Origin: Cryobacterium sp. PH29-G1
Lineage (GTDB): Bacteria; Actinomycetota; Actinomycetes; Actinomycetales; Microbacteriaceae
Length of the DNA: 64,000 nt
Assembly (NCBI RefSeq): GCF_030063365.1
Contig: NZ_JASISY010000006.1
Location: 1-64,000, forward strand
Direction of reading: 5' to 3'
Shown: piece after piece, positions 45,941 to 54,263 of the stretch
How the letters are laid out: each line of letters starts with the position of its first letter
How positions within the stretch are numbered: the first letter of the stretch is position 1
Translations under genes and position numbers: made by a program
The notes under the pieces: generated by a model
Databases searched by the model: none
What the model saw: the letters and a program-made list of their open reading frames with translations, nothing else
Told to the model about the DNA's origin: nothing

Positions 45941-46492
45941 ATGGTACTTTCAGCTGAGACGGCCACGCCGTTTGACACGATCGACTTGCGGAACACCCTA
46001 GGCAAATTTGCCACGGGCGTCACCGTGATTACGACTCGAGGCGCAGATGGGCGGCACGTCGGAATCACCGCAAATTCATTCACATCCGTCTCGCTCGATC
46101 CGCCGCTTTTGCTGTTCTGCTTGGCCAATTCGTCGCCGATCTTGCCGGTCTTCGAGACGGCAGAGCACTTCGCCATTCACGTGCTCGCCGTGGATCAGCA
46201 TCAACTGTCACGACAATTCGCGACGCCGGCGATCGATAAGTTTAGCGGGCTTGCCGTGACCGAGGACGACGTGGGAACCCCCGAGATCCAGGATGTGCTG
46301 GCGCGATTCTCGTGCCGCACAGTGTCGCGCACCACCGAAGGTGATCACACGATCTTTATCGGACATGTGCGGTCGTACAAGCGACTCGAAGGAGACCCGC
46401 TCGTGTTCTTCTCTGGAAAATATCGGGTATCCCAAGACCACCCGGCGATTCTGCCCCGCCGCGCGGAAGGAGCCGCCGGGCACGTGGCCTGA
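45941..46492 (+). CDS. flavin reductase (HpaC/StyB type)
   Basis: A 183-residue NAD(P)H:flavin oxidoreductase. The ATG follows GCGGAGGA. Family motifs are LGKFATGVTVITTRG, GITANSFTSVSLDPPLLLFC and FSGKYRV near the end. It very likely supplies FADH2 to the StyA-like oxygenase at 42488; their genes flank the regulator and SDR in one operon. Confidence 0.9.
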   Translation: MVLSAETATPFDTIDLRNTLGKFATGVTVITTRGADGRHVGITANSFTSVSLDPPLLLFCLANSSPILPVFETAEHFAIHVLAVDQHQLSRQFATPAIDKFSGLAVTEDDVGTPEIQDVLARFSCRTVSRTTEGDHTIFIGHVRSYKRLEGDPLVFFSGKYRVSQDHPAILPRRAEGAAGHVA

Positions 46493-46642
46493 CGCGACGA
46501 TCGCCAGTGGGGCATCCGCTGGCTAGGCAGCCGCATCCGGAACGCGAGACCGACAGCTGCTCGGTAACGGGGGCGATCTGCAGCCCCAGCGCGCATTCTC
46601 ACCGGCGGAGTCCGCACGGCTAGGCTCGACAAAAGATGGGGG

Positions 46643-47551
46643 GTGCCGGGGATGCGTGCGCGAATGAATGTAGTGGCACTAAGTCTGCTCGTGGGAATGG
46701 GCTCGGCGATCGTCGGGCTACTGCCGTGGCTGATGACGGGCATGGTGCTGCCACTGCAGAATCTGTGGGCGCTCGATACGGCAGCCGACGAGATGCCGAT
46801 GGCTTTGCTCCCGTTCAGTCAATACCTGATCGGGCTCATTGCGGGGTTGATCGTGACGGGCTCGGCGATCGCCGGTGGCGTGGCGCGAGTGACGCGCGCG
46901 CGGCATCCGCTCGACCCGCGTGCGCTCGCCGTGGGTATGCTGATCGTTCAGCTGGGTTCGCTGGTGCAGACCGCAATTACGGTATTCCGGGGGCTGAGCG
47001 ACGACTGCGAATCCTGGATCTACCTGGCGGCATTGGTGGCCGGAACGCTCGTCGCCATTCTGCTCGGGCAGCTACTGCTGCTGCTGATCGCCCGGGCGGC
47101 AAGACCTGGCGCGGCAATCGCAGCCAGTATCGCCGCGGTTGCCTTGGGGCCGTGGCTGAATGCACTGGTGATTCAACCGTGGAGTCTGGTGACCCCGTCG
47201 AACCTGGCGCTGCTCGGCTTGGTGCGCTGGGTTCCCGCCGTGATCGTTGGAATCACCTTGGCCTGGTGCGGCCTCGCCACGATCAGGCGGGTCGTCGCTG
47301 CAATCGTGTGCCTACTCGTGCTCTGGATCGGGTCGGCGGCAGTCCCGGCCGTCGGCGCGGCCGTGGGAAGTCGAGTGCTCGCCCGCAATCCCGGGGAAAT
47401 GCTGCACTACGCCGGGCGAGTGTTCGTGAACGTGCTCATCGATGCGACCGCCTCGGCGTTGTTCGTGATCCTCGCGGTCGCCGTGATGGCCGGGGGGCTG
47501 GCGGTGCGCTGGGTAATCCAGCGGCGCAGGGTCACCGCCCTGCCCGCGTAA
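46643..47551 (+). CDS. polytopic membrane protein of unknown function
   Basis: A 302-residue hydrophobic protein with about seven or eight predicted spans (for example VVALSLLVGMGSAIVGLLPW, YLIGLIAGLIVTGSAIAGGV, TLVAILLGQLLLLLIARAA). GTG 46643 or ATG 46652 could be the start. I do not recognise the family. The 150-base gap before it shows no clear signals. Confidence 0.7.
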   Translation: MPGMRARMNVVALSLLVGMGSAIVGLLPWLMTGMVLPLQNLWALDTAADEMPMALLPFSQYLIGLIAGLIVTGSAIAGGVARVTRARHPLDPRALAVGMLIVQLGSLVQTAITVFRGLSDDCESWIYLAALVAGTLVAILLGQLLLLLIARAARPGAAIAASIAAVALGPWLNALVIQPWSLVTPSNLALLGLVRWVPAVIVGITLAWCGLATIRRVVAAIVCLLVLWIGSAAVPAVGAAVGSRVLARNPGEMLHYAGRVFVNVLIDATASALFVILAVAVMAGGLAVRWVIQRRRVTALPA

Positions 47552-47597
47552 CGGGCAACCCTCACGGCGCGGCCTGCGCGGCCGGCGGGGCGTCGGG

Positions 47598-48113
47598 TCA
47601 GTTAGCGGATGCATCCGCTCGGGTGGGCAGACGCCAGCCGGGACGCACAAAGTGGCAGGTGTATCCGTTCGGGTCTTTCTCCAGGTAGTCCTGGTGGTTG
47701 TCTTCGGCCTCCCAGAAGGCACCGGCCGGCTCAAGCTCGGTGACAACCGCGCCGGGCCACAAGCCGGAGGCATCGACATCCGCTATCGTCTCTTCGGCCA
47801 CCTGTTTTTGGGCGGGCGACAAGTAGTAGATGGCGGAGCGGTAGCTGCGCCCCACATCATTGCCCTGACGGTTGAGGGTCGAGGGGTCGTGAATCTGAAA
47901 AAAGAACTCGAGCACCTCGCGATAGCTGATCACCGTGGGGTCGAACTCGATCTCCACGGCTTCGGCGTGGTCGCCGTGGTGACGGTATGTCGCGTTCGGG
48001 GTGTCGCCGCCGGAGTAGCCGACCCGGCTCGAGAGGATGCCGGGGCGCTTGCGCAACAGCTGCTGGGCTCCCCAGAAGCAGCCGCCGGCCAGAATTGCAC
48101 GTTCCGTGTTCAT
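47598..48113 (-). CDS. msrA: peptide methionine sulfoxide reductase A
   Basis: A 171-residue repair enzyme for methionine-S-sulfoxide. The catalytic Cys12 is in [19 protein letters not shown] and [14 protein letters not shown] are typical. The ATG at 48113 has AAGGAGA in front; the open frame upstream adds only unconserved residues. A 7-bp dyad GGTGTCG/CGACACC lies 22 bases before the start. The end of the gene contains the 14-bp palindrome GCGGATGCATCCGC. Confidence 0.95.
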   Translation of the reverse strand: MNTERAILAGGCFWGAQQLLRKRPGILSSRVGYSGGDTPNATYRHHGDHAEAVEIEFDPTVISYREVLEFFFQIHDPSTLNRQGNDVGRSYRSAIYYLSPAQKQVAEETIADVDASGLWPGAVVTELEPAGAFWEAEDNHQDYLEKDPNGYTCHFVRPGWRLPTRADASAN

Positions 48114-48246
48114 GGTTCTCCTTCGAGGTCGCGTGGTGTCGGCCTGAGTCGACACCTAGGGTGCAACGCTACGCGTCGTGCGAATGTTCCGAGTGCAGAA
48201 CAGGCATTTTCCCGGACTTTGTAAGGAATTGTACGGAGGTGAACTA

Positions 48247-48870
48247 TTAGTGGATGACGGCGAGCAGCACGCCGACACCGACGAAGAGCGTGCCGAAGAT
48301 TCGGTTCAGTACGCGCTGGCCTCGAGCGTTGCGGGTGAAGCGCTGAAACGAGTGCGCCGTTCCGGCGAAGAAGAACCACATCACCACAATGTCGATCGCG
48401 ATCACGGTCGCCGCGGCGATCAGATACTGCGGAAGCATCGGCTGGTCGACCCTGATGAATTGAGGCAAAAACGCGAGAAAGAAGACGATCGCCTTGGGGT
48501 TGAGAATATTGACCCAAAACCCGCGGCGAAACATCGACCAGCGTGGTTCATTGCGCAGCGCGTGCACACCCTCGCCGTCGACGGCTGGTTTGGCGAGAAA
48601 CTGACGGATGCCTAGATAAACGAGATACGCGGCGCCCGCGTAGCGAATGATATTGAACGCCAGTGGCGAACTGGACACGAGTAGCCCAAGACCGAGCGCG
48701 ACGACCACGATGTGAATGACAATCGCGGCTTGCTGGCCGAGGACACCCCAAAGGGAGCGCCGAAACCCGGAGTTGATTGCATTGCTCATGGTGTTGATCG
48801 CCCCGGCGCCGGGCGTGAAACTGATCAGGGTGCCCGCGCCGAGAAGGGCCAACCACAAAGAGAACTGCAC
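48247..48870 (-). CDS. LysE/RhtB family amino-acid exporter
   Basis: A 207-residue membrane protein with about six spans. The family hallmark is an N-terminal LISFTPGAGAINTMSNAINSG with conserved Pro, plus WVNILNPKAIVFFLAFLPQF. It exports an amino acid or homoserine lactone-like compound; substrate unknown. GTG start with a poor ribosome site. Confidence 0.9.
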   Translation of the reverse strand: MQFSLWLALLGAGTLISFTPGAGAINTMSNAINSGFRRSLWGVLGQQAAIVIHIVVVALGLGLLVSSSPLAFNIIRYAGAAYLVYLGIRQFLAKPAVDGEGVHALRNEPRWSMFRRGFWVNILNPKAIVFFLAFLPQFIRVDQPMLPQYLIAAATVIAIDIVVMWFFFAGTAHSFQRFTRNARGQRVLNRIFGTLFVGVGVLLAVIH

Positions 48871-48987
48871 CGGCCAAGTTTAGGTTGTGCGGGGCTGGCT
48901 ATATCGCCTGTGAGCGAGGACATGGACGTTTCGGTGTTTGCGGTGGAGAACGATCTCCCGCGCACACCGGGTCTATCGAGAGCAGCC

Positions 48988-50835
48988 CTAGGCCGTGATG
49001 GTGTTCTTCGAGTCTTGCTGGGGCGCGGCGTCGATGTGGCCAGGGGCGCCCGCGTAGAGGAGCTCGATCTCGCCCGCGAAGTCGTCAAGGATGACCGAGC
49101 GTTTCGTGGAGAGTTTCGGGGTGAGATGCCCGCTCTCTTCCGTGAACTCGGTGGGCAGGATGACGAAAGTGCGAATCGATTCTGCTCGTGAGACGTGCGA
49201 ATTACCGTAGTCAATTGCTCGCTGCACCTCGGCACGAACTTCAGGGTGTGCCGCGGCCACGTCGCGCGCCATCGCCGGGTCCAATCCGTTGTTACGAAGC
49301 CAGACCGGCAGCATCTCGACATCGAGCGTAATGAGAGCTGCGATGAAGGGGCGGCGGTCGCCGACGACCACCGCCTGCCCCACGATCGGGTTGCCCCGGA
49401 TCGGGTCTTCGAGAGCTGCCGGGGCCACATTCTTGCCACCGGCCGTAACGATGATCTCCTTCTTGCGGCCGGTGATGGTGAGGTTGCCCTTGTCATCGAG
49501 TGAGCCGAGATCTCCGGTGCGGAGCCAGCCGTCGTCGAATGCGGCAGCGGTGGCAGCGGGATTGCGCCAGTATTCTTTGAACACATTCACGCCGGTGATT
49601 TCGACTTCACTATCGTGCGCGATGCGCACGGAGACACCGGGCAGGGGCGGTCCGACCGTACCGATCTTGACTGACCCCGGCCGAGACACGGTGGCTGGGG
49701 CTGTTGTCTCCGTCAACCCGTACCCTTCGAGAATGCTCACGCCGAGACTGCGGTAGAAATGTCCGAGCCGCTCCCCGAGCGGGCCGCCTCCGGACACTGC
49801 GAACTGCATTCTTCCGCCGAGAGCGGTGCGCAGCTTGGATAGCACCAACCGGTCGAGTACGGCGAAGCGCACGCGGAGTCCGAATGGGACGTGGCCGTGG
49901 TCCAGAGCTTTCGAATAGGCGATCGCCGCTTCGGCGGCTTGTCGGAACAATTTTCCACGCCCGCCGGCTTCGGCGCGTTGCTCGCTCGAGTTGTAGACCT
50001 TTTCGAACACGCGTGGGACGGCGAGGAGGAAGGTCGGTTTGAACGCCCCGAGCGTCTCGATGAGCTTGTTCGTATCTCCCTGGTGGGCGATTCTCACGCC
50101 GGCATACACGCACACGACAGCTATGAAGCGTGCGAACACGTGGGTCAGTGGGAGGAAGAGCAGCGTGGATGCGCCGGGTGCCAATACTTCCGGGATGTCG
50201 GCTGCCGTATTGCGGCTCAACTCGACGAAGTTGCGGTGGGTCAGCACGCAACCCTTCGGGGTGCCGGTCGTGCCCGAGGTGTAGATGATCGTCGCGATGT
50301 CACCTTCGTTCGCGCGACTGCGTCGGCGTTCGAGCTCGATGTCGTCGATCCTGGTCCCGTGCGCGGCGAGCACGTCGAGATCACCGTCGTCGATCGTCCA
50401 GACCAGTTCGACATTCGGCAGCTCCGGCAACACGTCCCCCACGCGCGCACGCAGCGCCGAGTCCTCCACGATCACCGCAACCGCCTCGGAATCACCCAGA
50501 TTCCAGCGGATCTGGAACGGCGACGACGTTTCGTAGATCGGGACCAATACGACGCCGGCGAACCACGCCGCAAAATCGATCAGGCTCCACTCGTAGCGGG
50601 TGCGAGAGAGCAACCCGATGCGTTGCCCCGGCTCGATGCCGGCCGCGATGAATCCCTTTGCGAGACCCTGCACTTGCGCCAGAAACTCCGCTGCCGTGAT
50701 GTCCGCCCACCCGGACTCCGTGGCGCGGGAGAAGAGCACCAGATCGGGCGTTGCGGCGACTCGCTCCAGCAATAGGTCGCTCGCGTTCGCGGTGGGGGTC
50801 GCGGTCGTGCTGGCGGGTCGGTCGATCTGGTGCAT
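48988..50835 (-). CDS. fadD: long-chain fatty-acid-CoA ligase
   Basis: A 615-residue AMP-forming acyl-CoA synthetase. The ATP loop is IIYTSGTTGTPKGCVLTH, followed by the LFLPLTHVFARF linker, EGYGLTETTAP (A5) and WLRTGDLG-type A7. GRKKEIIVTAGGKNVAP gives the hinge region. AAGGAG precedes the ATG. The TetR gene 62 bases upstream on the same strand probably controls it. Long-chain substrates are inferred from similarity to the FadD15-like group. Confidence 0.9.
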   Translation of the reverse strand: MHQIDRPASTTATPTANASDLLLERVAATPDLVLFSRATESGWADITAAEFLAQVQGLAKGFIAAGIEPGQRIGLLSRTRYEWSLIDFAAWFAGVVLVPIYETSSPFQIRWNLGDSEAVAVIVEDSALRARVGDVLPELPNVELVWTIDDGDLDVLAAHGTRIDDIELERRRSRANEGDIATIIYTSGTTGTPKGCVLTHRNFVELSRNTAADIPEVLAPGASTLLFLPLTHVFARFIAVVCVYAGVRIAHQGDTNKLIETLGAFKPTFLLAVPRVFEKVYNSSEQRAEAGGRGKLFRQAAEAAIAYSKALDHGHVPFGLRVRFAVLDRLVLSKLRTALGGRMQFAVSGGGPLGERLGHFYRSLGVSILEGYGLTETTAPATVSRPGSVKIGTVGPPLPGVSVRIAHDSEVEITGVNVFKEYWRNPAATAAAFDDGWLRTGDLGSLDDKGNLTITGRKKEIIVTAGGKNVAPAALEDPIRGNPIVGQAVVVGDRRPFIAALITLDVEMLPVWLRNNGLDPAMARDVAAAHPEVRAEVQRAIDYGNSHVSRAESIRTFVILPTEFTEESGHLTPKLSTKRSVILDDFAGEIELLYAGAPGHIDAAPQQDSKNTITA

Positions 50836-50897
50836 GTGAACTCCTTTGTTCGTCGTAGCAGCCCTACCTAGGCCAGGGCGTTATGGAAAAGCGTGGA

Positions 50898-51554
50898 TCA
50901 GGCTGCTGCCCCGACCAGCGAGGTGCGCACAATCGGAGTCGTCATTCGGCTTAGTAGCGTGGGAAGGGTGCGTGTGACATACGACGACGTGTGAAAGTCA
51001 CGTTCGTCACCGCCGCCGAATACCCACGCCTCGAACGAGCGCTCATAGGTCTCGATAATGATGCGGGCGGCCAGCGAAGTCGGCCACAAGGCATCGCGGT
51101 TCAACTGACCGATCAGCTCGGCCACAACAGCACTGAGGGCGTCGAGTTGACGGTGCTCGGCGGCCAGGAGAGCGTTCGCGTCGTTCGGTGAGCGCAATGC
51201 GCGCAGCCGACGCTCAGATCGAATAATCACCGCGCCGCGATCAATCGGCCGCGACCGGGCGAGAGCAACCGCGGCAGCCTGCAACATCTGCACGTCTTCG
51301 AGTCCCGCGATCGCACCGAAACTTGAACGAAGCCGTTCCGCGCACTCCACAGCTAAAGTTTCCTGCACGGCGTCCAGAAAGGCGTCGTCCGTGGCGTAGA
51401 GCGTCCGAAACGATCGGGGGTGGATGCCGGCTTGGTCGCAGACATCGGCGATCAGCTGGGGGGTCACCCCTCCACCACCGGCAAGCGCAATGCGCCCGGC
51501 AAGCGTCAGACGACGGCGCGCCCCGTCGCGTTGCGATTCGGTCTTATTCTCCAT
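50898..51554 (-). CDS. TetR family regulator upstream of fadD
   Basis: A 218-residue protein. The N-terminal HTH is partly degenerate (ALAGGGGVTPQLIADVCDQAGI then FRTLYATDDAFLDAV), with a longer C-terminal ligand domain. Likely autoregulator and repressor of fadD. Divergent from a second TetR gene across 69 bases. Confidence 0.8.
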   Translation of the reverse strand: MENKTESQRDGARRRLTLAGRIALAGGGGVTPQLIADVCDQAGIHPRSFRTLYATDDAFLDAVQETLAVECAERLRSSFGAIAGLEDVQMLQAAAVALARSRPIDRGAVIIRSERRLRALRSPNDANALLAAEHRQLDALSAVVAELIGQLNRDALWPTSLAARIIIETYERSFEAWVFGGGDERDFHTSSYVTRTLPTLLSRMTTPIVRTSLVGAAA

Positions 51555-51569
51555 CGATTCGACCCCTCT

Positions 51570-51599
51570 GGTTTAAAGAAACATTAGTTGCTTTAATCC
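51570..51599. promoter_or_regulatory. imperfect dyad between divergent TetR genes
   Basis: GGTTTAAAG, 12 bases, CTTTAATCC is an 8-of-9 inverted repeat in the AT-rich centre of the 69-base divergent intergenic region. It lies where one or both TetR proteins would bind to repress in both directions. Confidence 0.5.
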
Positions 51600-51623
51600 G
51601 AGAAGGTCAAATAAAATATCCAC

Positions 51624-52295
51624 ATGAGCGAGCGCATCGACGAGCCGCGGGCACATATTACCGACGGAGTCTTCTTCACGATGCCGCCCGTCCTCAGCCG
51701 CGGCCGTCACGAACTGAGCCGTGATGAGGTCCTGGCGGTGCACCGGGAACGCCTGATGATCGCTGCGACCGAGTTGCTCGCATCCGATGGTTATCGCGGC
51801 GTCGGGGTGCGCGAGATCACAGCCCGCGCCCGCATTTCCCGGTCCGCGTTCTACGAGACCTTCGACGACAAAGATGCCTGCGTTTTTGCAGCCTACGACC
51901 GCTTCATCGAGGTTCTCCTGGGCCGACTGACGGCGGTCATTGCATCCTCCTCCACCGCAACGGCCACCGTGAATAGTCTTCTCGAGGCCTACCTCAGCAC
52001 TCTGCAGCTTGACCTTGTCGCGGCCCGTGCGTTTCACGTGGAATTCGAATCTCTCGGTGCCGCCGCTCGGGCATGCCGCCGCGCGGGAACCACCCGCCTT
52101 GCCGCCCTCATCCGCGATGCGCAACTAGCGATCAGCGACACTCCGCCGGCCCCGCTCAGCGATCACATTGGGGGCGTCTATGCAGTGCGTGATCTGGTTT
52201 CCGATGCCCTCGACCAATCTGTCGCACCGGAACTGCTCAGTCTGCTGCCCGTGATGTCGTTGTGGACCACGCGGCTCCTCACCCTCCACCGCTGA
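51624..52295 (+). CDS. TetR family regulator
   Basis: A 223-residue protein with a clear HTH (RLMIAATELLASDGYRGVGVREITARA then RSAFYETFDDKDACVF). ATG 51624 is far from any ribosome site; the internal ATG at 51681 is a possible alternative. Divergent from the fadD-linked TetR gene. It may control that operon or itself. Confidence 0.85.
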   Translation: MSERIDEPRAHITDGVFFTMPPVLSRGRHELSRDEVLAVHRERLMIAATELLASDGYRGVGVREITARARISRSAFYETFDDKDACVFAAYDRFIEVLLGRLTAVIASSSTATATVNSLLEAYLSTLQLDLVAARAFHVEFESLGAAARACRRAGTTRLAALIRDAQLAISDTPPAPLSDHIGGVYAVRDLVSDALDQSVAPELLSLLPVMSLWTTRLLTLHR

Positions 52296-52349
52296 GCCCG
52301 GCACCGCGCGAGCGCAGACGGATGCGCAGGACCGCCTGGCCGGTGCGAG

Positions 52350-53060
52350 CTACGGGCGGCCGGCCCGCGCGCTGACCCAGGCGTAGGGATTTGTGGGGGT
52401 GACGCCGTCGAGGAGAATCTCAAAGTGGAGGTGCGCGCCGGTGCTCTGACCCGTGCTGCCCACGCGTCCGATAATCTGACCGACGGACACAGTCTGCCCC
52501 TCGCGCACGGCGAGGCTGCCGAGCTGCATGTGGCCATACAAGCTGCTCACGAGCCGCCCGTTGATTGGGTGATCGATGATCACATGCACGCCGAGGCCGG
52601 TGTTGCCGTGTGGAGTCGCGAAACGGATGACCCCGGCAGCGATCGCGTGCACGGGTGTCCCGGCACCGGGGTTCATGTCGAGCCCCTTGTGAAAGCCGGA
52701 GCATCCAGCGCAAGGCGGAACACGGGGACCGTAGCCGCCGGCGATCGGCACGCTACCGTCGAACGGCCACCGGATCGCCGGGCCGGCGGAAAGGCTGGCA
52801 GCGGCCGCCGGCGCGGCCGGCTTGGGCGGAGCGGCCTGTGACGCGTACCCATCGCGCACGATGGTTTTCGCTGTCGTGCCAACCGGAAGGCTCTGCGAGG
52901 CGAGGGGAGTCGAGGGCGCTGCCGGCTCGATCGTCGGGGAAGCGGCGACGTCGACGGCGTGGGCCGGCAGCGAGATGCTGACGGTCAGAAGCGCGGTCAG
53001 AACCATCGCGGCGGCTTCGAAAGAGCTCTGTCGCAGTGGCGTCTTCGTGCGGCTACGCAA
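52350..53060 (-). CDS. secreted M23 family peptidase
   Basis: A 236-residue exported peptidoglycan endopeptidase. A long n-region (MRSRTKTPLRQ) precedes the hydrophobic core VLTALLTVSISLPAHA. A Pro/Ala linker precedes the LytM domain with metal ligands HKGLDM (H-x3-D) and HLHFEI (HxH), plus GGYGPR and GSTGQSTGAH. The first residue is from a TTG; an internal ATG directly before the hydrophobic core is an alternative. It is near no other wall gene. Confidence 0.88.
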   Translation of the reverse strand: MRSRTKTPLRQSSFEAAAMVLTALLTVSISLPAHAVDVAASPTIEPAAPSTPLASQSLPVGTTAKTIVRDGYASQAAPPKPAAPAAAASLSAGPAIRWPFDGSVPIAGGYGPRVPPCAGCSGFHKGLDMNPGAGTPVHAIAAGVIRFATPHGNTGLGVHVIIDHPINGRLVSSLYGHMQLGSLAVREGQTVSVGQIIGRVGSTGQSTGAHLHFEILLDGVTPTNPYAWVSARAGRP

Positions 53061-53432
53061 TGGCGCTCGGCATCGGTTCGGTACTGTGCGGTGGCATGAG
53101 TGTAGGCATGGACGTCATCCTTCATGGTCGTGACGAGCGCCGTGCGCCGGTCAGAGGTGTGCATCCTCGAGCTGCCCAGAGGGCAATCCCAGCCGCGTCG
53201 GGGGCTGGATCGCTGCGCTCAAGATCAGGGAGGATCCGTGGATGCGACGAGGGAATCTTCGTGAAGCCAAGCGCATTGCCGTCTACGCTATATTTCTAAG
53301 CTGTAAGAATGGTGATCAAGCCTCACCTTCTTGCGTAGGTGAGCTCAGGGCTAGGGCGCACTCGACGCGGCCACGGTCGCCGACTGGCTGGATCAGAATG
53401 CGTACGCTGATTCGATAGCCGGTGCCGGGGTG
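53061..53432. other. gene-free 372 bases
   Basis: The stretch between the M23 gene and the 120-residue gene holds no ORF with coding character that I trust. Base composition drops near 53285-53330 (TATATTTCTAAGCTGTAAG), where a promoter may lie. I looked for a c-di-AMP (ydaO) riboswitch, common before wall hydrolases in actinobacteria, and did not see its GGGGGAACC core. Confidence 0.4.
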
Positions 53433-53795
53433 TCAGGAAACCGCCCGCTGCACGGTAGTGATCTCCGTCATGGCCTGGATTCCTCCGGCGAGGTAAGCCT
53501 CCCAATCACGATCGGGTCGCGTCCCGGGCCGGACCTGGTCTGCCCAGCGCATCTTCACGGCGGTGGCCGAGGCCGAGATCAGCCCGGCATCGGTGTCGTC
53601 GGTTATTCTTCGTGACAGCTCGCCGAGTGCAGCCACCTTCCCCTCCTGAAACTTGGCGGCGGGGTGTGAGCGGCCGTCTTTGGCCAAGGCGCACGAGGCG
53701 ACGTCGCCCAGGGACAGCGACCATTGGTGAGCAGCTTCGGTACGGGCCTGTAGAACGCCGATTCTGGTGATTCTGGAATCAGACTCGTCAGGCAC
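53433..53795 (-). CDS. 120-residue protein of unknown function
   Basis: GTG start overlapping the stop of the Cys-rich small gene by 8 bases; an in-frame TAG lies just upstream. The product is helical and soluble: SRITRIGVLQARTEAAHQWS, SCALAKDGRSHPAAKFQEGK, DRDWEAYLAGGIQAMTEI. The spacing of charged and aromatic residues looks like a true protein. I do not know the family function. It is probably coexpressed with the upstream Cys-rich protein. Confidence 0.65.
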   Translation of the reverse strand: MPDESDSRITRIGVLQARTEAAHQWSLSLGDVASCALAKDGRSHPAAKFQEGKVAALGELSRRITDDTDAGLISASATAVKMRWADQVRPGTRPDRDWEAYLAGGIQAMTEITTVQRAVS

Positions 53796-53913
53796 CGGCA
53801 GCGCACGTGCAGCGATCGGATTCCGCTACGCCGTAGAGCGCGTCCTCGATGTGCTGACCGCAACCGTCCCATGTCGCTTTTTTACAGGTTGAACATATGA
53901 TCTGGTAGCACAC
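53788..53913 (-). CDS. 41-residue Cys-rich small protein
   Basis: A GTG start with a strong AAGGAGG site 6 bases before it. The product begins MCYQIICSTCKKATWDGCGQ and ends ALYGVAESDRCTCAAGA. Six Cys (positions 2, 7, 10, 18, 35, 37) plus His21 make a zinc or other metal site likely. Short proteins of this pattern (MCxxxxCxxCxKxTWxGCG) recur in actinobacteria with unknown role. The perfect CsoR/CstR-like palindrome lies 36 bases upstream, so copper or reactive-sulfur control is possible (inference). Confidence 0.75.
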   Translation of the reverse strand: MCYQIICSTCKKATWDGCGQHIEDALYGVAESDRCTCAAGA

Positions 53914-53949
53914 GGTGCTCCTCCTTCTATTCGTTATGAGGAGAATAGC

Positions 53950-53965
53950 ATACCCCTAGGGGTAT
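53950..53965 (-). promoter_or_regulatory. CsoR/CstR-type operator palindrome
   Basis: ATACCCCTAGGGGTAT is a perfect 16-bp palindrome with the ATACCC...GGGTAT ends typical for operators of the CsoR family (copper-responsive CsoR or persulfide-responsive CstR). On the minus strand it abuts a TATGCT -10-like hexamer of the Cys-rich gene promoter. No csoR-like gene is in the window. It could also affect the + strand gene at 54264. Confidence 0.65.
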
Positions 53966-53991
53966 CTTCTCTACATCGCGGTGAGCGGATG

Positions 53992-54007
53992 CAGCTGGTA
54001 CCAGCTG
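53992..54007. promoter_or_regulatory. second perfect 16-bp palindrome
   Basis: CAGCTGGTACCAGCTG is fully self-complementary, 26 bases from the CsoR-like site in the same 350-base divergent gap (53914-54263). Two TGTGAGACC direct repeats 11 bases apart follow at 54028 and 54039. No consensus is known to me. The rest of the gap up to the AAAGGAA site at 54251 has nothing else recognisable. Confidence 0.55.
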
Positions 54008-54263
54008 TAGCATCGTCGCCGCCCAGATGTGAGACCAGTGTGAGACCCCTGAGACTCGACGCTTTTCTTGACCACAACGGATGCCCCGGCACAGAACCCA
54101 GAGCCAGCCCACGAGCGCTCCGCACCCCAGTATCAAGCCACAAGGCGAACCTGTGTACTCAGCCGCCGGGGAGCTTGAGTAACGATTGGGTACATATGCT
54201 CGGGCCATGCCCAAGTGGCCGCCGACCCGGTCGGAGGTCACGAGCTATCGAAAGGAATTACAA

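Noticed and set aside
25137-46492. Reading the Rieske/GS-like/hydantoinase region as a mobile element or plasmid insertion
   Set aside because: No transposase, integrase, att repeats or tRNA flank is visible. Codon use and base composition look like the neighbouring genes, so transfer is possible but not shown.
46636-47688. 350-codon + frame overlapping the membrane protein gene
   Set aside because: It reads as Arg/Gly/Ala-rich sequence without domains. The overlapping frame at 46643 gives clear membrane spans. The frame also runs into the convergent msrA gene.
53061-53300. ydaO-type c-di-AMP riboswitch before the M23 gene
   Set aside because: Such elements often precede wall hydrolases in actinobacteria, but the conserved GGGGGAACC and GGGTGAATC cores are not found on the minus strand.
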